A DNA stretch of 11,208 nt from Phycisphaerae bacterium (lineage in GTDB: Bacteria; Planctomycetota; Phycisphaerae; UBA1845; Fen-1342). This document shows positions 1 through 6,554 of this stretch, one piece after another. Location of the stretch: contig JAGVEP010000043.1 of NCBI GenBank assembly GCA_020058145.1, positions 1-11,208 on the forward strand, given 5' to 3'. The notes beneath the pieces are model-generated. The model was not told where the DNA came from, ran no database searches, and saw nothing but the letters and a program-made list of their open reading frames with translations. The position numbers and the translations under genes were made by a program. The first letter of the stretch is position 1. Every line of letters begins with the position of its first letter.

Positions 1-490
1 GCAGATGCGCCCGGCGGGCCGGGAGGCGCTCGGCCGCCGTATAGGAGACCGCGGCGCAGTCGCCGTCGCCGTCGCGGGCCACGTCGAGCAGTTCGATGTG
101 GCGACTGAAGAGGCCGAGGTCGTCGCCGGCGTAGAGGGCCAGGTCGTCAAGGACATACGCCTGGTCGATCGTCTGGGACAAGCCCACGCCGACGTTGTCG
201 CGCACCCAGGCACACAGCCGGCGATTGGCGGCGGCGAATTCGTCGAGGGCCAGCAGGCAGCGCACGACGTCTCGGCCGCGGGGGTGCACGACGAGCGCGG
301 TCAGCTCGTTGTATTTCTGCCCGGTCCGCAGCTTGATGAGTTGCCGGACCGTGGCACGCGGGTCGGCGGCCGTGGCCTGAACCGATCCGGCGGCTGCCGG
401 TGGTCGCGAGCACCCGGCACACACGCTGGCGGCGAGCAGCGCTGCGAGCGCCAGCCAGTGCGGCCGGAACGCTGATCGTCTACCGGACAT
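1..490 (-). CDS. Putative lipoprotein, 3' end outside window
   Basis: Reading the minus strand from the ATG at 490-488 gives an uninterrupted frame of 163 codons to the window edge, so the gene is truncated only by the window. The N-terminus has basic residues (SGRR), a hydrophobic stretch (about residues 12-23) and a VCAGC sequence, which suggests a lipoprotein signal with the lipidated cysteine at residue 27. The Cys at -3 of the lipobox is atypical. The mature part is soluble, with a helical segment (ATVRQLIKLRTGQKYNEL) and many Asp and Arg residues. I recognise no family. Its ATG lies 8 bases upstream of the metH stop, so the two genes overlap by 11 bases. This indicates co-transcription and probably translational coupling. 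A functional link to methionine synthesis is not implied by the sequence. Other frames across this stretch give Arg/Pro-rich shadow peptides, and this frame alone gives a signal peptide. Confidence 0.72.
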   Translation of the reverse strand, partial: MSGRRSAFRPHWLALAALLAASVCAGCSRPPAAAGSVQATAADPRATVRQLIKLRTGQKYNELTALVVHPRGRDVVRCLLALDEFAAANRRLCAWVRDNVGVGLSQTIDQAYVLDDLALYAGDDLGLFSRHIELLDVARDGDGDCAAVSYTAAERLPARRAHL

Positions 491-3400
491 TGAAATACCG
501 TGCCGTGGGGTGGTAGGAGATAATGGCGCTGGTCGACTGCTCGGGATCGAGCTGGAACTCCTCGCTCAGGGTCACGCCGATGCGCTCGGGGGCGAGCAGC
601 TTCATCAGCGGGACCTGGTCTTCCAGATTGGGACAGGCGGGATAGCCGAAGCTGTAGCGCGAGCCCTGATAACCCTGCTGGAAGAGCTTGTGGAGGTCAC
701 GGGCGTCCTGGTCCGCGACACCGAGCTCAACGCGGACCTGCTTGTGAATGTACTCGGCCAGGGCTTCGGCCAATTCGACGCCCAGCCCGTGCAGAAACAG
801 ATATTGCTGATATTGATTCTGCTCGAACCACTCGTGGGCGACTTCGCTGACGCGGCGGCCGGCCGTGACGAGCGAAAAGGCGACGACATCGACGACGCCG
901 GCGGAAAGCGGGCGCCAGAAATCCGCCAGACACCAGTGCGGGTGCTGCTTCTGCCGGGGGAAGCGGAAGCGGACCAGTTCCGGGCCGTGCAGTTCCGGGC
1001 GGTCGTTGGTTCCGGTGGGCGGTGCGAAGACGAGCAGTTCGTCGCCGGCGGAATTGCACGGCCAGTAGCCGTAGATCGCCTGTGGGCGGAGGATGTTCTC
1101 GCGCTGGCAGCGCTGCACCAGCGCGCGGTAAATGGGGCGAACTTCGGCGTCGAGGTACTTGATCCAGGCCTCGAGCTCGCGGCGTTTTTTGCGGAAGCCC
1201 CACTGGACCTGGAAGAGCATGGTCTCGTTGATGTAGGCGAGCGGGGCGCGGGGGTCGATCTGCTCCAGCACGCGCGGGCCCCAAAACGGCGGACGCGGCA
1301 CGGGATGAGCGTGGGTGATGTCCCCACGAGCGGTCGCGACGGCGGCGGGTTCGAGCGGTTGCACGCCGTAGCGTTGTTCGACGAGCAGCCGGGTTTGCGC
1401 GGGCGTCGGCGGTCCCACGGGCTGGCCGGTGGGCTCGGGCATTTCCGGCACGGCCGTGGCAGCCAGTTCCTGCGGCGCTGTGGCGATTTTGCCCATCAAA
1501 GACAGCCCTTCGAATGCATCGGAGGCGTAGTAGAGCGGGCCGCGGTAGATTGCTCGCAGTTCGCTTTCCACGTATTTCCGCGTGAGGGCCGCGCCGCCGA
1601 GGATCACGGGTGCCGTGATGCCTTGCTCGTTGAGCACCGCCAGATCATCGCGCATGACGAGAGTGGACTTGACGAGCAGGCCGCTCAGGCCGATCGCGTC
1701 GGCCTGGTGCTCGCGCCAGGCGTTGATGACATTGCCGATCGGTTGCTTGATGCCCAGGTTGTACACGGTGTAACCGTTGTTGGTGAGGATGATGTCCACG
1801 AGGTTCTTGCCGATGTCATGGACGTCGCCCCGCACGGTCGCCAGGACGAGCTTGCCGCGCGTGTGCCCGGCGACGCGTTCCATGTGCGGTTCCAGGTGGG
1901 CGACAGCGGCTTTCATCGTTTCGGCCGAGCGCAGCACGAAGGGCAACTGCATCTGGCCGGAGCCGAACAGTTCGCCGACGGTTTTCATCCCGGCGAGCAG
2001 GAATTCGTTGACGATGTGCAGCGGGGCGTACTTTTGCAGGGCGACGTCGAGGTCCGTTTCGAGGCCGACGCGCTGGCCGTTGATGATCCGCTGCTTCAGG
2101 CGTTCTTCCACCGGCAGATCGGCGATTTTCGTTTTCTCGCCGAGTCGCTCGCCCTCAGAGAAGAGCCCGATGAAACGTTCCAGGGGGCTTTGGGTGGCGC
2201 CGGGCTCCTGCCGGTCATAGATCAGGTCGAGCGCCGCATTCCAGCGCTCGTCGCTGATCTGATTCCGCGGCAGGATTTTGCCGGCGTGGACGATCGCCGC
2301 GGTCAGGCCGTGCCGGCAGGCTTCGTGCAGGAAGGCGGAATTGAGCACCACGCGCGCGGCGGGCTGCAGGCCGAAGCTGACGTTGCTCACGCCAAGGATG
2401 GTCTGGCAGCGCGGGAACTGCTGTAGGATGCGCTCGATGCCGGTGAGCGTTTCGAGGGCGAGCCGGCGGTCCTCGGGGTTGCCGGTCGTGATCGGAAACG
2501 TCAGGCAGTCGAAGAAGATGTCCTCTTCGCTCAGGCCGTACTTGCGGGTCAGCAGGTCGTGCAGCCGCGTCGCGATGGCGAGCTTGCGGTCGGCGGTCTT
2601 GGCCATCGCCTCGCGGGGGTCCTCGTCGATGGTGAGGGCCACGACGGCGGCGCCATACTGTCGCAGCAGGCCGCTGATGCGGGCGACCCGCTGCTCGCCG
2701 TCTTCGAGGTTCACGGAGTTGACGATGCACTTGCCACCGGCGAGCTTGAGCCCGGCTTCGATGACGTCGAGCTGCGTGCTGTCGAGCATGAGCGGGACGT
2801 TGACGTCGGCGGCGAGGCGGCTGACGACGCGGTGCATGTCGGCGACACCGTCGCGGCCGACGTAGTCGACGCAGACGTCGAGGACGTGCGCACCTTCAGC
2901 GAGCTGCGCGCGGGCCATTTCGACCAGGCCGTCGAGGTCGGCGTCGGCCAGCAGGCGTTTGAACTGCCGCGAGCCGTTGGTGTTGCAGCGTTCGCCGACG
3001 ATGAGGAAGCTGGTTTCCTGGCGCATGGGGACGGCGGAGTAGAGGCTACTGACGGCGGGTTCGTGGGCCGGCTGGCGCTGCTTGGGTTTCAGTTGATGAC
3101 ACGCGGCCACGACGGCGTGCAGGTGGGCCGGAGTGGTGCCGCAGCACCCGCCGACGATGTTGACGCCGTCGCTGACGACGAATTCGCGGAGCCAGCGGGC
3201 GAGCTCGGCCGGGGTGAGGGGGAAATGCGGCTGGCCGCTGACGAGTTGCGGGAGGCCGGCGTTGGGCTGCACGCTGAGGTAGCGCGAGCAGGTTTGGGAC
3301 AGATAGCGTACGTGCGCGCTCATCTCCTGTGGGCCGGTGGCGCAGTTCAGGCCGAGCACGTCGACCTCGGGGAAGGCTTCGAGCGTCGTCACAACGGCGG

Positions 3401-4022
3401 CGATATCGGTGCCCATCAGCATGGTGCCGGTGGCTTCGAGGGTGACCTGGCAGACGAGCGGTACCCGCCGCCCGGCGGCCGCGCAGCCCCGGCGTACGGC
3501 CTCGAGCGCGACCTTGGTTTGCAGGATGTCCTGGCAGGTCTCGATCACCAGCAGGTCTACGCCGCCGGCGAGCAGCCCGCCGACCTGCTCCAGGTAGCTG
3601 GCCAGGAGGTCGTCGTAGCCGATTTGGCGCAGGGAGATGAGCTTGGTGCCGGGGCCGAGCGAGCCCGCGACGAAGCGCGGGTGCGCCGGCGTGCTAAGGG
3701 CGTCACACGCCTGGCGGGCGATTTGTGCGGCGGCGCGGTTGATTTCGTGTACGCGGTCCGCCAGGCCGAATTCGGCGAGGACGACGCGGTTGGCGCCGAA
3801 GGTGTTGGTCTCCACCACGTCACAGCCGACGTCGAGGAAGCTGCGGTGGATGCGTTCGACGGCCGCGGGGCGGGTCAGATTGATGATTTCGGAGCAGTTT
3901 TCGTGGCCCTGGTAGTCGCCCGGGGGCAGATCGAGCGTGTGGATACTGGTGCCGATCGCGCCGTCGAAGATCAAGACGCGGTCGGCGAGTTGCTGGAGAA
4001 AACGACTGTCGGAGCCGGGCAT
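480..4022 (-). CDS. metH: Methionine synthase, cobalamin-dependent
   Basis: MetH transfers the methyl group of 5-methyltetrahydrofolate to homocysteine via cob(I)alamin, making methionine and tetrahydrofolate in the cytosol. All four modules are present in order (numbered from the ATG). The homocysteine domain (about 10-315) has the zinc ligands C227 and C293/C294 (GGCCGTT). The pterin domain is at about 335-600 (VGERCN...). The cobalamin cap and Rossmann domain (about 625-850) has DVHDIG, in which H735 is the lower cobalt ligand. The reactivation domain (about 890-1180) has R1122-x-x-x-G-Y, the AdoMet motif. At 1180 residues it is close to the usual size (E. coli about 1227) and looks intact. 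I chose the ATG at 4022 because GAGGA lies about 6 bases upstream. A TTG at 4034 would add four residues. No cobalamin or SAM riboswitch fits in the short leader. The gene is followed directly by an overlapping lipoprotein gene. Confidence 0.97.
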   Translation of the reverse strand: MPGSDSRFLQQLADRVLIFDGAIGTSIHTLDLPPGDYQGHENCSEIINLTRPAAVERIHRSFLDVGCDVVETNTFGANRVVLAEFGLADRVHEINRAAAQIARQACDALSTPAHPRFVAGSLGPGTKLISLRQIGYDDLLASYLEQVGGLLAGGVDLLVIETCQDILQTKVALEAVRRGCAAAGRRVPLVCQVTLEATGTMLMGTDIAAVVTTLEAFPEVDVLGLNCATGPQEMSAHVRYLSQTCSRYLSVQPNAGLPQLVSGQPHFPLTPAELARWLREFVVSDGVNIVGGCCGTTPAHLHAVVAACHQLKPKQRQPAHEPAVSSLYSAVPMRQETSFLIVGERCNTNGSRQFKRLLADADLDGLVEMARAQLAEGAHVLDVCVDYVGRDGVADMHRVVSRLAADVNVPLMLDSTQLDVIEAGLKLAGGKCIVNSVNLEDGEQRVARISGLLRQYGAAVVALTIDEDPREAMAKTADRKLAIATRLHDLLTRKYGLSEEDIFFDCLTFPITTGNPEDRRLALETLTGIERILQQFPRCQTILGVSNVSFGLQPAARVVLNSAFLHEACRHGLTAAIVHAGKILPRNQISDERWNAALDLIYDRQEPGATQSPLERFIGLFSEGERLGEKTKIADLPVEERLKQRIINGQRVGLETDLDVALQKYAPLHIVNEFLLAGMKTVGELFGSGQMQLPFVLRSAETMKAAVAHLEPHMERVAGHTRGKLVLATVRGDVHDIGKNLVDIILTNNGYTVYNLGIKQPIGNVINAWREHQADAIGLSGLLVKSTLVMRDDLAVLNEQGITAPVILGGAALTRKYVESELRAIYRGPLYYASDAFEGLSLMGKIATAPQELAATAVPEMPEPTGQPVGPPTPAQTRLLVEQRYGVQPLEPAAVATARGDITHAHPVPRPPFWGPRVLEQIDPRAPLAYINETMLFQVQWGFRKKRRELEAWIKYLDAEVRPIYRALVQRCQRENILRPQAIYGYWPCNSAGDELLVFAPPTGTNDRPELHGPELVRFRFPRQKQHPHWCLADFWRPLSAGVVDVVAFSLVTAGRRVSEVAHEWFEQNQYQQYLFLHGLGVELAEALAEYIHKQVRVELGVADQDARDLHKLFQQGYQGSRYSFGYPACPNLEDQVPLMKLLAPERIGVTLSEEFQLDPEQSTSAIISYHPTARYFNVR

Positions 4023-4049
4023 ATAGGTCCTCAAGCGGCGTGGCCGCCC

Positions 4050-4077
4050 TTGCCTCGCGGTCCAAGGAGCGTATTAT
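4050..4077 (+). promoter_or_regulatory. Predicted promoter of TPR/alpha-CTD gene
   Basis: On the plus strand TTGCCT (4050-4055) and TATTAT (4072-4077) are separated by 16 bases, a plausible sigma-70 promoter. The predicted start is near 4084, leaving a leader of about 44 bases before the GTG at 4128. The -10 overlaps, by five bases, the perfect TATAAT read on the opposite strand for metH, so the two divergent genes may use one symmetric -10 region. Confidence 0.45.
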
Positions 4078-4078
4078 A
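4073..4078 (-). promoter_or_regulatory. metH: Predicted -10 element of metH promoter
   Basis: The minus strand reads TATAAT, a perfect sigma-70 -10 hexamer, about 50 bases upstream of the metH ATG. The predicted start of transcription is near 4066, giving a leader of about 44 bases. No convincing TTGACA-like -35 box lies 16-18 bases upstream, so the assignment rests on the -10 and on position only. Confidence 0.5.
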
Positions 4079-4114
4079 GAGGGTTTGCGATGCGATCTCA
4101 CACTGGTTAAACCC

Positions 4115-4120
4115 GAGGTG
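4115..4120 (+). promoter_or_regulatory. Ribosome binding site deciding the GTG start at 4128
   Basis: GAGGTG matches the anti-Shine-Dalgarno complement and lies seven bases before GTG 4128. The spacing is worse for the ATG codons at 4134 (13 bases) and 4140 (19 bases), which favours the GTG. Confidence 0.55.
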
Positions 4121-4127
4121 GAGCCGC

Positions 4128-5474
4128 GTGCCGATGACGATGGATGCGATTGACTTAGCGTTGTTCTTCAACGAGCCGGAGCTGACGGTGGAGTTGTACG
4201 AGCGCTACGCGGACGCGGCCCACGCGTCGGCGTCCGCCCGGGAGCGGTTCGAAACCCTGGCTGGGGAGTACCGGGCCAGCGTCGGGCGGGGCTCGGGCGA
4301 CCCCTTGAAGCTGGCGCTCAGCCTGTTGGCGCTGGGCCGCTTTGGCGAGGCGCTCGAGTTCTTTGACCGGGCGCCGGCGAGCAAGCTGCGCCACTACTAC
4401 GCCGGCCAGGCGGCGGTCGGGCTGGCGCAGTTTGACCGGGCGGTGCAGGAATATCAGCAGGCGGCGAAACACGGCTGGGACGGCTTTGAGTGCGACATGC
4501 GGGTGGCCGCGGTGCGCGTACGGGCGGGCGACCTCGCCGGTGCGGAGAAGCTGCTGCACAAGCACGAGGCGGCCGGCCAGGACCGGGCGGACTGGTACTG
4601 TGGGCGCGGGCTGGTGGCGGACTACCGTAATGAGCGTGTGGCGGCGCTGGAGGCGCTCGAGCGGGCGCTGACGCTCGACCCGCACCACACCGAGGCGCTC
4701 TTCCGCAGTGCGCGGCTCTACGATCTCAGCGGCGACGACGCGGGGGCCCTCCGGCTTTACCGGCGGCTGGCCGCACAGCCGCGGGCGTACGTCAACGCGC
4801 TGTTGAACACGGCGGTGATCTACGAGGATGCCGGGCGGTTCGACGAAGCGATGGCCTGCGTGGTGCGGGTGCTGCGGGCGTTTCCGCACCACCAGCGGGC
4901 GCGGCTGTTCTTCAAGGACGTGGAAAGCTGCCAGCACATGGTGATTGTGGAGGGCAACGAGCCGCGAGTGGACGCCCGCAGTCGCCTGCTCGACACGCCG
5001 CTGTCCGAATTCGAGTTTACGGTCCGGGCGCGCAACTGTCTGAAGAAGATGAACGTGCGGACGCTGGGCGAACTCATCAAGCTCACCGAACCCGAGCTGC
5101 TGGCATACAAGAACTTCGGCGAACAGACGCTGGGGGAAATTAAGGCGCTGCTCGCGAAGAAAGGTCTGCGGCTCGGGCTGCCGGACGAAGAGGTTGAGCT
5201 GACGTCCGACCTGGGAGAGCTCACCGCGCGCAAGGCCCCCGCGGTCCCGGCCGGGCAGGCGGCCATCCTGGCGAAGTCCGTGGCGGAGATCGAGCTGTCG
5301 GTTCGTGCCCGGCGGTGCCTGCAGCGGCTCAACGTCCAGACGCTGGGCGACCTGGTGCAGTACTCGGAGGCGGATCTGCTGGCTACGCGGAACTTCGGCG
5401 TCACGTCCTTGAACGAAATCAGGCTCCGCCTGACGGATAGTGGGCTGTCGCTGGCGCCGCGGAAGCCGGGCTAA
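4128..5474 (+). CDS. TPR protein with two C-terminal RNAP alpha-CTD domains
   Basis: A 448-residue cytosolic protein. Residues about 57-265 are tetratricopeptide-type helical repeats with conserved Gly/Ala/Leu positions, a protein-binding solenoid. Two copies of the RNA polymerase alpha C-terminal fold follow, at about 287-352 and 380-445. In E. coli alpha numbering the first copy keeps R265 (here R300), N268 (N303), C269, G296 (G331) and E302 (E337), but K298 is Gln and S299 is Thr. The second keeps R265 (R393), C269, G296 (G424), S299 and E302, but N268 is Arg and K298 is Thr. The protein has no alpha N-terminal assembly domain, so it is not RpoA. Such proteins are usually annotated as RNA polymerase alpha subunit domain proteins in planctomycetes. 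A role as a DNA- or polymerase-binding adaptor is inferred. GAGGTG at 4115-4120, seven bases upstream, supports the GTG start. ATGs at 4134 and 4140 are alternatives. It is transcribed divergently from metH. Confidence 0.9.
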   Translation: MPMTMDAIDLALFFNEPELTVELYERYADAAHASASARERFETLAGEYRASVGRGSGDPLKLALSLLALGRFGEALEFFDRAPASKLRHYYAGQAAVGLAQFDRAVQEYQQAAKHGWDGFECDMRVAAVRVRAGDLAGAEKLLHKHEAAGQDRADWYCGRGLVADYRNERVAALEALERALTLDPHHTEALFRSARLYDLSGDDAGALRLYRRLAAQPRAYVNALLNTAVIYEDAGRFDEAMACVVRVLRAFPHHQRARLFFKDVESCQHMVIVEGNEPRVDARSRLLDTPLSEFEFTVRARNCLKKMNVRTLGELIKLTEPELLAYKNFGEQTLGEIKALLAKKGLRLGLPDEEVELTSDLGELTARKAPAVPAGQAAILAKSVAEIELSVRARRCLQRLNVQTLGDLVQYSEADLLATRNFGVTSLNEIRLRLTDSGLSLAPRKPG

Positions 5475-5530
5475 TACGCCTGCATCGCAGATCCGTGAAG
5501 CGCGTACCCTGCCGCGGCGGGTGAGTTGAT

Positions 5531-5712
5531 CCACAGATTACGCAGATTACGCAGATTACGCAGATTGGAGGTCGGGCAACGCGGGAGCAGAACAACAGCG
5601 CGGCCCACGACGGGCCTGGAAGTGGGCTTGCTCCTCAACTTCGGCGCCGAGTCTCTCCTATACAAGCGCTTGATTCGCTCTTTATCTGCGAAATCTGCGA
5701 AATCTGCGGACA
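5531..5712. repeat. Palindromic element with 9-bp tandem repeat arms
   Basis: The left arm (5532-5566) holds four tandem units of the type CGCAGATTA, the first slightly degenerate. The right arm (5682-5708) holds three units AAATCTGCG, the first slightly degenerate. The arms are inverted relative to each other. The eight bases CGCAGATT pair with AATCTGCG in each unit, leaving A opposite A once per nine bases. Between the arms lie further nested dyads: GGAGCA (5584-5589) with TGCTCC (5629-5634), enclosing GGCCC (5602-5606) with GGGCC (5612-5616), then the perfect 10-bp palindromes TCGGCGCCGA (5641-5650) and CAAGCGCTTG (5663-5672). I recall similar CAGATTACG repeats between genes in planctomycetes and related bacteria, but their function is unknown to me. 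It could be a non-autonomous mobile repeat or a structured RNA/terminator between convergent genes. Confidence 0.75.
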
Positions 5713-5734
5713 AATCCGAACCAGAGCGCTATTG

Positions 5735-5757
5735 ACCGCGTGCCCCGCGGTTTGATA
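5735..5757 (+). terminator. Weak hairpin with T-rich tail
   Basis: ACCGCG (5735-5740) pairs perfectly with CGCGGT (5746-5751) across a five-base loop, and is followed by a weak T-rich tail (TTGATATTG). It sits 260 bases after the TPR/alpha-CTD gene and just beyond the palindromic repeat. It could be a terminator for the plus strand, but the stem is short and the U-tract poor. Confidence 0.25.
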
Positions 5758-5962
5758 TTGTGTAACTGAGCAAGTGATTATCAAGTGCGCCGGTCTGGCG
5801 AGCCTGTTCGGGAACCCGGCGCTGCCTGCCGCTGCTCGTGCGGGGCAGGCGGGGCGCCAAGTTTCAGCGTGTCTTCTCCTGCGACGCAGTTGCTGTCGCC
5901 GCGGCGCGGCCTGGCCAGCCCCCGGCGGGTGGCCAGGGCTCCATCCAAGCCAGCGGGATGTC
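5758..5962. other. Dyad-rich sequence fused to the GH172 fragment
   Basis: This stretch joins the end of recognisable GH172 similarity to the palindromic repeat. It has several inverted repeats: a GCCTGCC/GGCAGGC hairpin at 5824-5850, the palindrome CTGCGACGCAG at 5879-5889, and the perfect 8-bp CCTGGCCA/TGGCCAGG pair at 5910-5917 and 5930-5937. Translations on both strands look like GC-rich shadow peptides. I see no protein similarity, no transposase and no clear target-site duplication. Confidence 0.5.
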
Positions 5963-6392
5963 AAAAAAATCCGGATATTGCCCTTCGGGTTTGCTGACCA
6001 GATGCGCACGCTGGCACCGGGGCTGTCAGCGTCCAGCATGACCCATTCCTTGCGCCCGTCACGCTCCTCGACGCGCAGGAACTGGTTGTAGTCGTCATCG
6101 GCGAACCAGGTTTCCGCGTCCGCCGGCGTCGTCGACTTCCGGTCACGGCTGCTGGCCTGGCGGCAGGTGTAAGGCGGCTCCGGAAATTCCGCCAGTTTTG
6201 TCAGAGCGGTCATTTCGGCGAGTAAGGTACGTGTCGATACGGCGTGCGGCGTAGCGCAGCCCACGACCAGGGCAGCCAAACCGTAATCCAGGACGACCAG
6301 CGCTCGTGAATACATGGCGTGTCTCCTGACCGGCCGACGAGGCGGTTGCGGCGTGCGTGACGCAGCGGTATCATTTTGCACTTGGTGTGCGG

Positions 6393-6420
6393 TCGATAGC
6401 ATGTCTTCGGTGCCTTGCAA
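6393..6420 (-). promoter_or_regulatory. Possible promoter of the GH172 fragment
   Basis: On the minus strand TTGCAA (6415-6420) is followed after 16 bases by TATCGA (6393-6398), preceded by TGC, which fits an extended -10. The predicted start is near 6386, about 70 bases before the ATG at 6315. If real, the truncated gene still has its upstream signals. The rest of the 6316-6554 gap shows no clear promoter for the divergent lipoprotein gene. Confidence 0.3.
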
Positions 6421-6542
6421 AAGGAGGTGTGCGGCGAACAGAAGAGGATGCGAATGGTCCAAGCAGGGACCAGAGTAGAGTAGTCCTGTGGGCGGCGCGG
6501 CTTCTGGAATAGCAGCGCAATCAAATCTTAATGTCCTTTTTA

Positions 6543-6549
6543 AAGGGAG
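6543..6549 (+). promoter_or_regulatory. Ribosome binding site choosing ATG 6555
   Basis: AAGGGAG lies five bases before the ATG at 6555, and the signal peptide begins cleanly there. The in-frame ATG at 6531 lies upstream of this site and would add eight residues. Confidence 0.65.
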
Positions 6550-6554
6550 CAGAC

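Larger units (their letters stand above)
5635..6315 (-). pseudogene. Truncated GH172/DUF2961 lipoprotein gene (5' fragment)
   Basis: From the ATG at 6315 the first about 116 codons match my knowledge of the N-terminus of DUF2961 (glycoside hydrolase family 172) proteins. The signs are an LLxEM segment, PEPPYTCRQASSRDRKSTTP, a WFADDDYNQFLRVEERDGRKEW block, then VMLDADSPGASVRIWSANPKG. AGGAGA lies about 7 bases before the ATG. A short hydrophobic start with VVGC (Cys20) suggests a lipoprotein, although an Asp interrupts the hydrophobic core. After GNIRIF (near 5965) the similarity stops. The frame then runs as Arg/Pro/Ala-rich sequence through dyad-rich DNA and into the 9-bp repeat, ending at 5635. 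The family is normally several hundred residues, so the catalytic beta-sandwich body is missing. The other frames past the A7 run at 5963-5969 do not restore it. Longer starts upstream (to 6564) overlap the divergent gene and show no signal. It is most likely a decayed or rearranged gene. Confidence 0.72.

Noticed and set aside
5..475. Plus-strand frame at the left edge
   Set aside because: The minus strand carries a better frame with a signal peptide and an overlap with metH. The plus product is Gly/Arg/Val-rich with no motif.
510..2426. Long plus-strand open frame opposite metH
   Set aside because: It lies entirely antisense to an intact, motif-complete metH. The translation has no recognisable motif, and long antisense frames are expected at this GC content.
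2559..4079. Second long plus-strand frame opposite the metH 5' half
   Set aside because: It is a shadow of metH. Its product is rich in Gly/Ala/Asp/Val without domain signals and it runs into the promoter region.
4023..4127. Cobalamin or SAM riboswitch upstream of metH
   Set aside because: The predicted leader is only about 44 bases and shows no B12-box or SAM-type core, so there is no room for either class.
4155..5534. Minus-strand frame covering the TPR/alpha-CTD gene
   Set aside because: It is Arg/Pro/Gln-rich antisense translation, and the plus strand gives clear TPR and alpha-CTD motifs.
5532..5566. Short tandem repeats as a CRISPR array
   Set aside because: The units are 9 bp with no spacers between them, and no cas genes are nearby.
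6420..6484. Small plus-strand gene after AAGGAGGTG (ATG near 6448)
   Set aside because: The frame is only about 11 codons and the ribosome-binding-like sequence is about 20 bases too far upstream. The GC-rich match is probably chance.
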